The position numbers and the translations under genes were made by a program. From assembly GCA_965214875.1 (NCBI GenBank), contig OZ243980.1:930001-994000 (forward strand): a DNA stretch of 64,000 nt, in the 5' to 3' direction. The notes beneath the pieces are model-generated. The model ran no database searches, had not been told where the DNA came from, and saw only the letters and a list, made by a program, of their open reading frames with translations. Positions 53,803-62,704 of this stretch are shown piece after piece (the first letter of the stretch is position 1; every line of letters starts with the position of its first letter). Source of the stretch: CBDAUN01 sp965214875. Its GTDB lineage: Bacteria; Pseudomonadota; Gammaproteobacteria; Arenicellales; JAJDZL01.

Positions 53803-55352
53803 CGCAGTCAGTCTCGCCCAACATCCTTTTGATCATGGCCGACCAGCTGGGTGGCCCGATCCTGCCGCTGGATTCAACAGGTCCAGGCAAAGTTCCGCAT
53901 CTGCAGGGCATTGCCGATCAAGGCGTCGTGTTCAAAAGGGCCTATTGCAACTTTCCGATCTGCGCGCCGTCGCGAGCTTCCATGCACACTGGCATTTTGC
54001 CGCACCGATTTGGGCAGTATGACAATTCGAGTGAATTTCCAGCCGACTACCCTACGTTTGCCCATTACCTGCGTCAGCTCGGATATCAAACCATTCTGAG
54101 TGGCAAAATGCACTTTGTCGGTCCTGACCAGCTGCATGGTTACGAAAAACGCCTTACGACCGAAATTTATCCTGCCAACTTTGCGTGGACGGTGGATTGG
54201 TCAAAAGGTTGCCGGTTTCGTCCGACCAACTTGACCATGGCGCCAGTCATCGAGGCAGGCCGATGCATCCGGTCATTGCAAATCGATTTTGACGATGAAG
54301 TCGAATTCGCGAGCATCCAGAGACTGTATGACCTGGCCCGCCAACCTGGCGGCAAGCCATTTTTGATGACCGTTTCATTCACGCATCCGCATTCTCCCTA
54401 TGTCACCACGCAAGAATGCTGGAATCGATACGATCATGAACGCATCGACATGCCTACGGTTGATGAGATCGCTGTCGACGAAATGGACATGCTCAGCAGA
54501 AATTTGCACTATTGCCAAGGGCGTGACGAATATCAGGTGAGCGAGGAGCAGATTCGCAATGCAAGACATGCATATTTGGGAAATATCTCCTATATCGACG
54601 ATAAGGTTGGCCGTTTGCTTGATGTTCTCGATAAGACCGGGCTTAGGGACAACACGGTTGTTATTTTCACAGCTGACCACGGCGACATGATGGGCGAACG
54701 CGGGATGTGGTACAAGCAGCACTTTTTCGAATGGGCATGTCGGGTGCCGCTGGTAGTGTGCTGGCCGGGCAAGTTTGCGCCGAACCGAGTTGATCAGGAA
54801 GTTTCTCTGGTTGATCTCTTGCCGACACTGCTGGATTTGGCTACTGAAGGCAATGGTTGCGGCAATCTTGAAGAGATCGACGGACACAGCCTGTACCCGA
54901 TAATTGCCGACCAGCATGTAGACTGGCATCATCCGGTGATCTCGGAGTTTTCCGCTGACGGTTCAACTGGGCCGAGTCGCATGGTGTTGAAAAATAGCTT
55001 TAAATACATGCACCTGGAAGGTGAGGAAGAGCTGCTGTTCGACATGCGCCAAGATCCAGCAGAAATGCAGAACCTTGCCAACGATTCGGATTCGCTCAGC
55101 AAGTTGAGCGAGCTTCGCGCAATCGCAATGGATTCGTGGGATCCCGACGATTTGCGCTCACGGATTACTGAAAGTCAGCTCCAGCGCCTGTTTATTCATC
55201 GTGTGACCGGTGGCGAACCTTCATACGTTCATGCGGTCAATGCTGGCGATTATCGAAAATATGTCAGAAACGCTGGGGCCGCTGATACCAAGGCTCTGGC
55301 AAGGTTTCCATATGTCGAACCGTCGCTTCCGCCGCAGATGGCAGATCATTAG
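53799..55352 (+). CDS. Choline-sulfatase-like sulfatase 2
   Basis: 517 aa, a paralogue of the preceding gene and overlapping it by 4 bp. Marks are NILLIMADQLGGPI with D15-Q16, the canonical formylglycine site CAPSR (Cys55-Arg59), SGKMHFVGPDQLHGYEKRLT, VSFTHPHSPY, FTADHGDMMGERGMWYKQHF and SLVDLLPTLLDLA. No signal peptide. It shares the C-terminal RxxRNAGAADTKALARFP-type ending with sulfatase 1. Two retained paralogues suggest two related substrates or a heteromeric enzyme; this is inference. Confidence 0.85.
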   Translation: MTQSVSPNILLIMADQLGGPILPLDSTGPGKVPHLQGIADQGVVFKRAYCNFPICAPSRASMHTGILPHRFGQYDNSSEFPADYPTFAHYLRQLGYQTILSGKMHFVGPDQLHGYEKRLTTEIYPANFAWTVDWSKGCRFRPTNLTMAPVIEAGRCIRSLQIDFDDEVEFASIQRLYDLARQPGGKPFLMTVSFTHPHSPYVTTQECWNRYDHERIDMPTVDEIAVDEMDMLSRNLHYCQGRDEYQVSEEQIRNARHAYLGNISYIDDKVGRLLDVLDKTGLRDNTVVIFTADHGDMMGERGMWYKQHFFEWACRVPLVVCWPGKFAPNRVDQEVSLVDLLPTLLDLATEGNGCGNLEEIDGHSLYPIIADQHVDWHHPVISEFSADGSTGPSRMVLKNSFKYMHLEGEEELLFDMRQDPAEMQNLANDSDSLSKLSELRAIAMDSWDPDDLRSRITESQLQRLFIHRVTGGEPSYVHAVNAGDYRKYVRNAGAADTKALARFPYVEPSLPPQMADH

Positions 55353-55358
55353 CCGGCC

Positions 55359-55598
55359 ATGTTCAAGCAAAGCCGACTTTACCTGATCCTTTCGTCGATT
55401 TGCGTCGTTCTTTTTGTAGTCAATCTGATTATCGGAAAAATTGAAGTCACCTACCGGGTTGACATGATTGTTCATTTTGAAGGCGTGGCTGAGTTCGTTT
55501 TGCTCCTTGCGGCCGTAATATTTTTTGTTATCGGCACCTTGTTCAAGGAGCAGTCGATGGCTAATGCGTCACAAAAACCAAAGGAGGTTGAATCATGA
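55359..55598 (+). CDS. Small two-segment membrane protein in the sulfatase/TRAP operon
   Basis: 79 aa, 6 bp after sulfatase 2 and overlapping the TRAP binding-protein gene by 4 bp, so certainly part of the operon. Two hydrophobic segments (LYLILSSICVVLFVVNLIIG; FEGVAEFVLLLAAVIFFVIG) flank a short linker, with a charged C-terminus (KPKEVES). It is too short for a DctQ subunit, which is present separately. I recognise no family. It could be an accessory subunit of the transporter. Confidence 0.75.
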   Translation: MFKQSRLYLILSSICVVLFVVNLIIGKIEVTYRVDMIVHFEGVAEFVLLLAAVIFFVIGTLFKEQSMANASQKPKEVES

Positions 55599-56746
55599 AA
55601 ATGCGAAATACAGCCGAATTGCCGGCGAGCGGGGAAAGGCGCCAGTTTTTTGAGGCCACTGCGAAATATGGTTTCACAGCGGCCATGATGGCCGGTGCCG
55701 GGGGCATGCTTATGTCGGAGGATGCGACGGCGCAGACCGCAAAAGAAGAAGCTGAACGCAAGGATGCTGCTGAGTACACCATGACTTTTGCAACGGCATA
55801 CATCATTGGGGTGTCCAGGGCGTACCCGATCATGCAATTGGATTTTAAGGAGAACATCCAGAACATGACCAATGGCAAGATCTACGTGAACCTGGCACCG
55901 GGCAAGAAACTGGGAGCCGGAGGCGCGTTGGCGAAAAAAGTGCAAAGCGGCGTCATCCAGGTTGCTCAGCATTCGGTGTCCAACTTTGCACCATTTGCGC
56001 CGGAAGCCGATCTGATCAACATGCCGTACATGTGCGCCCGCAACCAAGAGGTGGTCAACCTGGTTACTTCAGACGTGTGGAAATCTGTGGTCGATCCAAA
56101 AATAAATGCGTCCGGATTCAAGGCCCTTTGGTATACCTCGACCTCGGCGCGCACGTTTGCGGTCAGGCAAGGCATGGATCCGATCTTGAAGCCGGAAGAT
56201 CTTGCCGGCGTGAAGTTTCGGGTGCCCGGCTCGAAGATGCTTCAGCAGTTCTACAGATTGCTGGGCGCCAACCCAACGCCGGTAGCCTGGGGTGAAACGC
56301 CATCGGCGATAAAGCAAGGCGTTGCCGATGCGTTGGATCCGGTATTGTCCGGCTTGTACATTTTCGGGTTCGGCGACATTTTGTCGCACGTTAGTCTTGC
56401 CCAGTCCGTGCACGGTCTTCAGGTGTATAGCTGCAACTTGGAGTGGTTCCAGAACCTGCCTGCGGATGTTCAGGCTGGTGTCGAATTTGCAAGCGATGTC
56501 ACGTTCCGACAGAATCTTGCCAAGGTGCCGGCCGCGTTTGCCTACGCCTCATCCGAAATGCGCAAAGCGGGAGTTCAGATTCACGAGCTCAGCGAAGATC
56601 AGATTGCTGCGTTCCGCGATGTTGCTGGCCATCAGCGACCTGAATGGGATGAATGGAAGGTTAGGCTTGCCGGCTCGCTGGAGAACTTTCACAAGATGCT
56701 CGAAGCATCGCAAACGCAGGGTACCTACTTTGTGCATAACGTGTAG
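55595..56746 (+). CDS. TRAP transporter substrate-binding protein (DctP family)
   Basis: 383 aa. The N-terminus is Tat-like (GERRQFFEATAKYGFTAAMM). The mature protein shows the DctP pattern: YPIMQLDFKENIQNMTNGKI, ALAKKVQSGVIQVAQHSVSN, LADEDLAGVKFRVPGS-like ILKPEDLAGVKFRVPGSKML and the conserved Arg in KFRVPG that grips carboxylate ligands. It binds a solute in the periplasm for the DctQM channel encoded next. Context suggests a sulfated or quaternary-amine osmolyte, although TRAP ligands are usually carboxylates. Confidence 0.85.
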   Translation: MKMRNTAELPASGERRQFFEATAKYGFTAAMMAGAGGMLMSEDATAQTAKEEAERKDAAEYTMTFATAYIIGVSRAYPIMQLDFKENIQNMTNGKIYVNLAPGKKLGAGGALAKKVQSGVIQVAQHSVSNFAPFAPEADLINMPYMCARNQEVVNLVTSDVWKSVVDPKINASGFKALWYTSTSARTFAVRQGMDPILKPEDLAGVKFRVPGSKMLQQFYRLLGANPTPVAWGETPSAIKQGVADALDPVLSGLYIFGFGDILSHVSLAQSVHGLQVYSCNLEWFQNLPADVQAGVEFASDVTFRQNLAKVPAAFAYASSEMRKAGVQIHELSEDQIAAFRDVAGHQRPEWDEWKVRLAGSLENFHKMLEASQTQGTYFVHNV

Positions 56747-56832
56747 GGAGCATGAACCGTGCGACTGATCCAGTGTTGAATGCATCGAGTTGGCCGTACG
56801 GTGGCTTTGTCATCGGGTTTTAGGGTGAACAG

Positions 56833-57354
56833 ATGCGTATCAAGGCATTGATTGACGCATTCGACAGAAATGGCGAACGCTGGCTTTTGCTGGTGTTCTA
56901 CGCATTTGTCGTGACAGTCATCTTTGTGGAAGTGATCCGACGCTTCTTATTTCAGTACTCCTCGATTTGGGGTGAAGAAACCGCGCGGTATGCGTTCATC
57001 TACCTTGTCTGGATTGGCGCTGCCGCGGCGGTCAAGGACCGCGCTCACATTAGAATCGATATCATCTTCAAGTTTATGCGCCCGAAGGGTGCCGCCATCC
57101 TTTACTTGTTTGGCGACATTGTTACCCTGGTTTTTGCTTGTGCCGCACTTTACTGGTCGCTCGATTCAGTCGGGACATCGTTGCGCTTTGGCGCAGCGAC
57201 CCATGGTTTGCGGATCAATCAGGCATGGTTCACGCTTGCGGTTCCCTTCGGCTTTTCTCTGATTCTGATCCGGCTTATCCAGTCTATGCGCCGCGACCTT
57301 ATGTATCTCAGATTGGGTCGCGAGCCATTCACTGGCAGAAAACTGTTCGGATAG
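56833..57354 (+). CDS. TRAP transporter small permease subunit (DctQ family)
   Basis: 173 aa with four membrane segments (WLLLVFYAFVVTVIFVEVIR, YAFIYLVWIGAAAAVKD, IVTLVFACAALYWSLDS, FTLAVPFGFSLILIRLI). The WGEETARYAFIYLVWIGAA stretch is the family hallmark. It lies 86 bp after the binding protein and 10 bp before the large subunit. Confidence 0.85.
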   Translation: MRIKALIDAFDRNGERWLLLVFYAFVVTVIFVEVIRRFLFQYSSIWGEETARYAFIYLVWIGAAAAVKDRAHIRIDIIFKFMRPKGAAILYLFGDIVTLVFACAALYWSLDSVGTSLRFGAATHGLRINQAWFTLAVPFGFSLILIRLIQSMRRDLMYLRLGREPFTGRKLFG

Positions 57355-57364
57355 CGCCGGCATC

Positions 57365-58681
57365 ATGTACAACCTCTATCAGCAGCCGGCTGTCGCCTAT
57401 GAGTTCGGATGGGATGTAGGCGGACCGCTTCTTTTGATTGCCGCATTGCTCGTGCTTGGCATCCCGATGTGGGTTTGCATGGGGGTTGGCGTGATTGCAA
57501 TGCTGCATTTCACTGAGGTGCTGCCATTGCATCTGCTGGGGGAGAGTCTGTTCGAGGGCATGGATGCGTTTGCCCTGATTGCGGTGCCGCTGTTTATTCT
57601 TACCGGCGATGTTCTGGTGCGCACCGGCCTGTCGAACAAGCTGCTTGACATCGCCGAAGCCACAGCAGGCAGCTTTCGCTCGGGCTTTGGCTCTTCGACG
57701 GTGCTGGGCTGCGGATTTTTCTCATGCATTTCAGGTTCCGATGCTGCCGGCTGCGCGGCGCTTGGGCGCATGACCATCAATCGACTGACTAATTCTGGCT
57801 ATCCCCGTCCCTATGCGGCCGCTTTGGTTGCTTCAGGGTCTTGTACTGGAATCCTGATTCCGCCATCGATCGCCTATATCGTTATCGGACTGATACTCGG
57901 AATATCCGCTTCGACGCTATTTGTCGCGGCGATTGTGCCTGGGGTGCTTGTACTGATTTCGATCATGGCGGCCAACGTGCTGGTCAACCGCTTCAGAGGC
58001 TATGAAAATTCAACGCAGCAGTTTTCGCTAAGGCATTGGCTGACTACGGTTTGGGATGGGCGCTATGCGCTGTTGGTGCCGTTCATCATTCTCGGCGGCA
58101 TCTATTCGGGCATCTTCACGCCCACTGAAGCGGCGGCGGTTGCGGTGGTTCTGATCATCACGATTGGATTGTTTCAAGGCACGTTGAAGTTAAGCGATTT
58201 CCCTGAAATGCTGGTCAGCTCAGCCAAGGTCAATGGTGTCATTTTGCCGACTGTCGCGCTGTCGTTGCCGCTTGCTGAAGCACTAGGCGCCTTATCGGTG
58301 CCGCAATACTTTATTGAGCAAGTGCTCTCGTTAACAGAGAATTACAACTACATCCTGTTGCTGATCATCGGCATATTGATCTTTGCCGGATGCGTTATGG
58401 AGGCCGTGCCGAACATTGTGCTTATTGCGCCAGTGCTCTATCCGCTATCGCAGCAGATCGGCATGGATCAGATTCACTTTTGCATTTTGATGGTGACTTC
58501 ACTGGGCATTGGTTTTATCACGCCGCCGATCGGTTTGAACTTGTTTGTGATATCTGGAGTGACCGGGGAATCCATCCTGAACGTCGCGAAATACGTGTTC
58601 CCGTATGTTTTTGCTATGCTGTCGGTGGCGGTGCTGATTGCATTTGTGCCGCAGCTTTCCCTCGTGCTTTTGGGACGATAG
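57365..58681 (+). CDS. TRAP transporter large permease subunit (DctM family)
   Basis: 438 aa, about 12 membrane segments. DctM features include ALIAVPLFILTGDVLVRTGL, GFGSSTVLGCGFFSCISGSD, GSCTGILIPPSIAYIVIG and GIFTPTEAAAVAVVLIITIG, then LGIGFITPPIGLNLFVISG. It drives sodium-coupled uptake of the ligand bound by DctP. With the sulfatases it implies import followed by intracellular desulfation. Confidence 0.9.
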   Translation: MYNLYQQPAVAYEFGWDVGGPLLLIAALLVLGIPMWVCMGVGVIAMLHFTEVLPLHLLGESLFEGMDAFALIAVPLFILTGDVLVRTGLSNKLLDIAEATAGSFRSGFGSSTVLGCGFFSCISGSDAAGCAALGRMTINRLTNSGYPRPYAAALVASGSCTGILIPPSIAYIVIGLILGISASTLFVAAIVPGVLVLISIMAANVLVNRFRGYENSTQQFSLRHWLTTVWDGRYALLVPFIILGGIYSGIFTPTEAAAVAVVLIITIGLFQGTLKLSDFPEMLVSSAKVNGVILPTVALSLPLAEALGALSVPQYFIEQVLSLTENYNYILLLIIGILIFAGCVMEAVPNIVLIAPVLYPLSQQIGMDQIHFCILMVTSLGIGFITPPIGLNLFVISGVTGESILNVAKYVFPYVFAMLSVAVLIAFVPQLSLVLLGR

Positions 58682-58702
58682 CGCAAATCAGAGAAGGAAA
58701 TT

Positions 58703-58825
58703 ATGACTGGCCCGAACTATTCCTCTCAATGCGTTGACGATCAAGACAATTTTACGATTAAAGAAATCTGCTTCGCGCAAGTGCGCATGACCTCAGGCAT
58801 GAGCCTTTTGCGGCCATGCGCTTGA
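58703..58825 (+). CDS. Possible 40-aa ORF after dctM
   Basis: ATG 58703 is preceded by GAAGGAAA at proper spacing and lies 21 bp after dctM on the same strand. The frame encodes 40 residues (MTGPNYSSQCVDDQDNFTIK then EICFAQVRMTSGM...). No family is recognised. It could be a real small protein of the operon or the leftover N-terminus of a lost gene. Confidence 0.3.
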   Translation: MTGPNYSSQCVDDQDNFTIKEICFAQVRMTSGMSLLRPCA

Positions 58826-58907
58826 TAATCCGGCCTCGCCGAGGCAAGGTTCGGCTTCATCAGGCGCGAGCGGCGTTTTATGCAGACATAACATATGCGA
58901 CATGGCG

Positions 58908-59636
58908 CTAATCTGGCTGGTGGAGCAAGAATTTGCCGTCTGCCCCGACACTGATTACGCCGTCCCGCCCGCTATCCCAGTCGCCCAGCACATACCGAAT
59001 CGCCTTTGCCCCGTTGGCTTGATGCCGATGAATGCCCGGGCGATGCACATGCCCGTGAATCATGGCCTGGACACCCAGTTCTGACATGACTGCACAAGCG
59101 GCTTCTGTGTTCACATCCATGAGTTTCATGTCCTTATTCGCCTTGCTGAACTCGCTTTGCTTTCGCATCTGGACTGCGCGTTGCTGACGCTCTTCGACCG
59201 GTAGCGACAAGAATGATGATTGCCAATCGGCCGCGTTGACCATGGCTCGAAACTCTTGATGATCGGTGTCATCGGTGCACAGGCTGTCGCCGTGCAACAG
59301 CGCAACTTTGCTGCCGCAGATATCAACAACGCTGGGGTCGGGAATCAGCTCGCCGCCGAAAAGAGCCACAAAATCCTTGCCGATGAGGAAATCTCGATTG
59401 CCGTGCATGACGCGGATTTGAACTCCGGCATGGGCGATGTCGCAGAGCAAATCAGCCGCCGGCCGATGCCCGAGCAAGTCGATGCCGTCATCGCCGATCC
59501 AATATTCGAACAGATCGCCCAGAATATAGAGGATATCGCAGTCTGACGAGATTCGGCGCAGATAGCCGCTGAACCGTTCAAACGTTTGCGGACGGTTCGG
59601 ATCAATGTGGATATCGGATACGAATCGGGTGCGCAT
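58908..59636 (-). CDS. lpxH: UDP-2,3-diacylglucosamine pyrophosphatase
   Basis: Lipid A synthesis: splits UDP-2,3-diacylglucosamine to lipid X and UMP at the inner membrane. 242 aa with the calcineurin-type metal ligands in order: SDIHIDPNRPQ, ILGDLFEYWIGDD, MHGNRDFLIG, ALLHGDSLCTDD and MIHGHVHRPG. Divergent from cysS, with about 100 bp of shared promoter region between them. The presence of LpxH and LptM confirms a Gram-negative outer membrane. Confidence 0.93.
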   Translation of the reverse strand: MRTRFVSDIHIDPNRPQTFERFSGYLRRISSDCDILYILGDLFEYWIGDDGIDLLGHRPAADLLCDIAHAGVQIRVMHGNRDFLIGKDFVALFGGELIPDPSVVDICGSKVALLHGDSLCTDDTDHQEFRAMVNAADWQSSFLSLPVEERQQRAVQMRKQSEFSKANKDMKLMDVNTEAACAVMSELGVQAMIHGHVHRPGIHRHQANGAKAIRYVLGDWDSGRDGVISVGADGKFLLHQPD

Positions 59637-59732
59637 GCGGGCGTGTCTCGTTGTCTTGGCAAGTGCAAAATCTATAATACCCGCTTTGCCGCCACTTTAA
59701 TATTCAGGATAGTCTTTACTGGTGCCAATTCG

Positions 59733-61139
59733 ATGCTTCACATATACAACAGCCTGACCAATAAAAAAGAGCCGCTCATTCCGATTAACGAGCAAAAGAT
59801 CGGCATCTATGTGTGCGGCATGACGGTGTACGACTATTGCCATTTGGGACATGCGCGAGTCATGGTGGCGTTCGATGCGGTGATCCGCTATCTACGCTAC
59901 CGCGGCTATGAGGTTGCCTATGTGCGCAACATCACCGATATCGACGATAAGATTATCGCGCGCGCCAGGGAACTTGGCGAGTCAATCGGGCAGCTGACTG
60001 ACCGGTTTATCGGCTGTATGCATGAAGATTTGGCTTTTCTTGGAATCGCAAAGCCGAATCACGAGCCCAGAGCAACGGAGTACATCCCGCAGATTATCGA
60101 CATGATATCGGCTTTGATTGAGCGAGGGTTCGCCTATCCGGCATCCAACGGCGATGTCTACTACAAAACGCGCTCGTTTGATGCCTATGGCCAGTTGTCG
60201 GGCAAGAATCTCGACGAGCTTCAGGCTGGCGCGAGAGTGGGCGTTGACGAATGCAAGGAAGATCCGCTGGACTTTGTACTTTGGAAAAGCTCGAAAAAGG
60301 GCGAGCCATGGTGGGATTCGCCTTGGGGCAGGGGGCGTCCGGGATGGCATATCGAGTGTTCAGCGATGTCGACTTGCTTGCTTGGCAATCACTTTGACAT
60401 TCATGCCGGCGGGATGGATCTTTTGTTTCCGCATCACGAAAATGAGATCGCGCAATCCGTCGGCGCCACCGGCGGCAAGTTTGCCAATTTGTGGATGCAC
60501 AACGGCTATCTGCAGGTTGATGCGACGAAGATGTCGAAGTCGCTTAAGAACTTTTTGACGATCCGGGAAATATTGGACTTAGATTCCAGCCGCGAGCGAA
60601 TGGGATTGATCTTGAGATACATGCTGCTGTCAGGACATTATCGAAGCCCGCTCAACTACAGTGAAGACAATTTGGATAATGCAAGGAGCGCAGTGCGACG
60701 CATTTTCGTTGCGCTGTCGAATTCCGAGCGTTTTGGCGCGAGCCGAGCGCGTTCGGATGCTTCTATCGTTCAGCAATTCTGCGAAATCATGGATGATGAT
60801 TTCAATACGCCGGAAGCTCTTGCGCTTATTTTCGAAACGGTTCGGGCGCTGAACCGCGCAGTGGAAAGCGATCAGGCCGAACAAGCCGCCGTGTTGCGCG
60901 AGACTGTTGCAGAGCTTGCCGGCATTTTGGGGTTGATGCCCATTTCGGCAAAGGAGTTTCTGGACGGCCGGGACGATAATCAAAAACGTCGCGAAATCGA
61001 GCAAATGATCGAGCTGCGCAAGCAGGCCCGACTGAATAAGGACTGGGCTGAGGCTGATCGCCTGCGCGGCGAGCTGCTTGCTATGGGAGTTGAGATCGAG
61101 GATCAAGCCGATGGCGCAACTCTGTGGAGATTAGGATAG
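59733..61139 (+). CDS. cysS: Cysteinyl-tRNA synthetase
   Basis: Charges tRNA-Cys. 468 aa from ATG 59733 (MLHIYNSLTNKKEPL). The HIGH-type motif is HLGH (residues 37-40) in YDYCHLGHARVMV and the KMSKS motif lies in VDATKMSKSLKNFL. The zinc ligands fall in YVCGMTVYDYC, GWHIECSAM and HHENE. The long open frame begins farther upstream, but the alternative starts overlap lpxH and add residues not found in the family. Confidence 0.95.
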   Translation: MLHIYNSLTNKKEPLIPINEQKIGIYVCGMTVYDYCHLGHARVMVAFDAVIRYLRYRGYEVAYVRNITDIDDKIIARARELGESIGQLTDRFIGCMHEDLAFLGIAKPNHEPRATEYIPQIIDMISALIERGFAYPASNGDVYYKTRSFDAYGQLSGKNLDELQAGARVGVDECKEDPLDFVLWKSSKKGEPWWDSPWGRGRPGWHIECSAMSTCLLGNHFDIHAGGMDLLFPHHENEIAQSVGATGGKFANLWMHNGYLQVDATKMSKSLKNFLTIREILDLDSSRERMGLILRYMLLSGHYRSPLNYSEDNLDNARSAVRRIFVALSNSERFGASRARSDASIVQQFCEIMDDDFNTPEALALIFETVRALNRAVESDQAEQAAVLRETVAELAGILGLMPISAKEFLDGRDDNQKRREIEQMIELRKQARLNKDWAEADRLRGELLAMGVEIEDQADGATLWRLG

Positions 61140-61500
61140 GGCGGTCGCTTCCCGATAGAGCATTTTTCACTCTTTGCGGCTGACCGCGCATTAGCTGCTG
61201 ACACTTCCTCTTGCTGTCCAACTCGGCGCACAGGCCGAATTTATCGCTTTTTTTAAGCAGCTACCGCCACTTCGAGCTTAGGGAATAAGATATCTAATAT
61301 ATAGATAATATACATCAATATATTGTATTTTAAGATGTAAAGCGGTTTGGTATATTGCGATTGAGACAGCAATTCTGTCGGCAAATTGAGTGAGCGGCTT
61401 GATGCCGGATTAAATCTTTTCTGAGGTGGAAAAGTATAGTCGCACCATTCTTTTCGGCAGGGTATAGCAAACATTCAATACATTGACGGAGTAATATGCC
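61140..61500 (+). promoter_or_regulatory. AT-rich region upstream of the TorT-like gene
   Basis: About 360 bp without a gene. From 61280 to 61345 it is strongly AT-rich, with the inverted repeat TATCT (61291-61295) and AGATA (61303-61307). GGAG just upstream of 61501 serves as ribosome site. A promoter for the TorT-like/ABC operon is likely here. Confidence 0.4.
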
Positions 61501-62619
61501 ATGAAACTGAATACCGAGAGAAAAAAGGTGGCGGGCTTGTCGCGAATGTCGCAATCGGCACTTGCGTTTTTGTTTTGCATTGCATCATTTGTTCTGCCGG
61601 CCCACGTCGGTGCTGACGATAGTTGGTACCCATATCCAGTAGAAGTCTGGGACCCTCCATTTGATATGGCCAGCCCGCGCTCTACCGTTGACTATGTTCC
61701 CCTGGAAAAGGCATCCAGGCAATGGCATGTCTGTGTTTCGTTCCCGCACATGAAAGACGCATATTGGTTGGCTGTTGACTACGGTGTGGTCGCCGAATCC
61801 GAGCGACTCGGAGTCAAGATGCAGCTCGTAGAAGCGGGTGGGTATACCAACCTGAACACGCAAGTTTCACAAATTGAAGATTGTGTGGCAGGCGGAGCGG
61901 ATGCTGTTGTGGTCGGTGCGATATCCTTTGACGGTTTGAACAATCTCGTTTCTGAGATTCGCACTAAGGGCATCCCGGTGATTGATGTGATTAACGGCAT
62001 GTCTTCGTCCGATTTATCGGCTAAGTCTTTGGTTTCATTTGGTGAAATGGGCTATAAAGCTGGCGAGTACATTGCCAAGGCTCACCCTGCCGGTTCGGGC
62101 AAGGTGAAAGTGGCATGGTTTCCTGGCCCTCCGGGAGCGGGCTGGGTAGAAGCGGGAAACGCCGGATTTCAAGAAGCAGTGGCCGGTTCCGACATCGAAG
62201 TTGTTGAAACCAAGTATGGCGACACGGGTAAAGAGGTGCAGTTGAAACTGGTGGAAGACACGTTGGAAGCGCATCCGGATATCCAATATGTCGTCGGGAC
62301 TGCGGTAACCGCAGAAGCGGCGACCGGCTTGCTTCGGGCACGAGACATGACTGATCAGGTCAAGGTCATGGCCTACTACTTCACGCCAGGCGTCTTCCAA
62401 GGAATAAGGCGTGGCCAGATGCTGGCCGCACCCACTGACTCCGCTGTGATTCAGGGACGGATCGCAATCGATCAAGCCGTCAGAATTCTAGAGGGGGAGT
62501 CCTACGAAAAGCATGTCGGCCCAGCGCTCTACGTTATCGACTCCAACAACATCAACACGTTTGATCGGGGGTCGTCGCTCGCGCCAGATGGATTCAAAGC
62601 AACCTTCTCGGTGAACTAA
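61501..62619 (+). CDS. TorT-like periplasmic binding protein
   Basis: 372 aa with a signal segment (ALAFLFCIASFVLPAHVGAD). The mature start WYPYPVEVWDPPFDMASP and the blocks CVSFPHMKDAYWLAVDYGVV, VEAGGYTNLNTQVSQIEDCV, FPGPPGAGWVEAGNAGFQEA and VGTAVTAEAATGLLRAR are those of TorT, the periplasmic TMAO sensor that works with the TorS kinase. No torS or torR is here. Instead an ABC ATPase of the sugar-import type starts 86 bp downstream. The protein is therefore probably the solute receptor of an ABC importer, perhaps for TMAO or a similar methylated compound. Confidence 0.8.
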   Translation: MKLNTERKKVAGLSRMSQSALAFLFCIASFVLPAHVGADDSWYPYPVEVWDPPFDMASPRSTVDYVPLEKASRQWHVCVSFPHMKDAYWLAVDYGVVAESERLGVKMQLVEAGGYTNLNTQVSQIEDCVAGGADAVVVGAISFDGLNNLVSEIRTKGIPVIDVINGMSSSDLSAKSLVSFGEMGYKAGEYIAKAHPAGSGKVKVAWFPGPPGAGWVEAGNAGFQEAVAGSDIEVVETKYGDTGKEVQLKLVEDTLEAHPDIQYVVGTAVTAEAATGLLRARDMTDQVKVMAYYFTPGVFQGIRRGQMLAAPTDSAVIQGRIAIDQAVRILEGESYEKHVGPALYVIDSNNINTFDRGSSLAPDGFKATFSVN

Positions 62620-62704
62620 ACGCTGTTGACCGGATGCGCACTGACGAGTCAATTGTCAGTTCCAGGTTGCATAAGGCGAAGCGGCGATTTCGGCTCTGTG
62701 AAGC

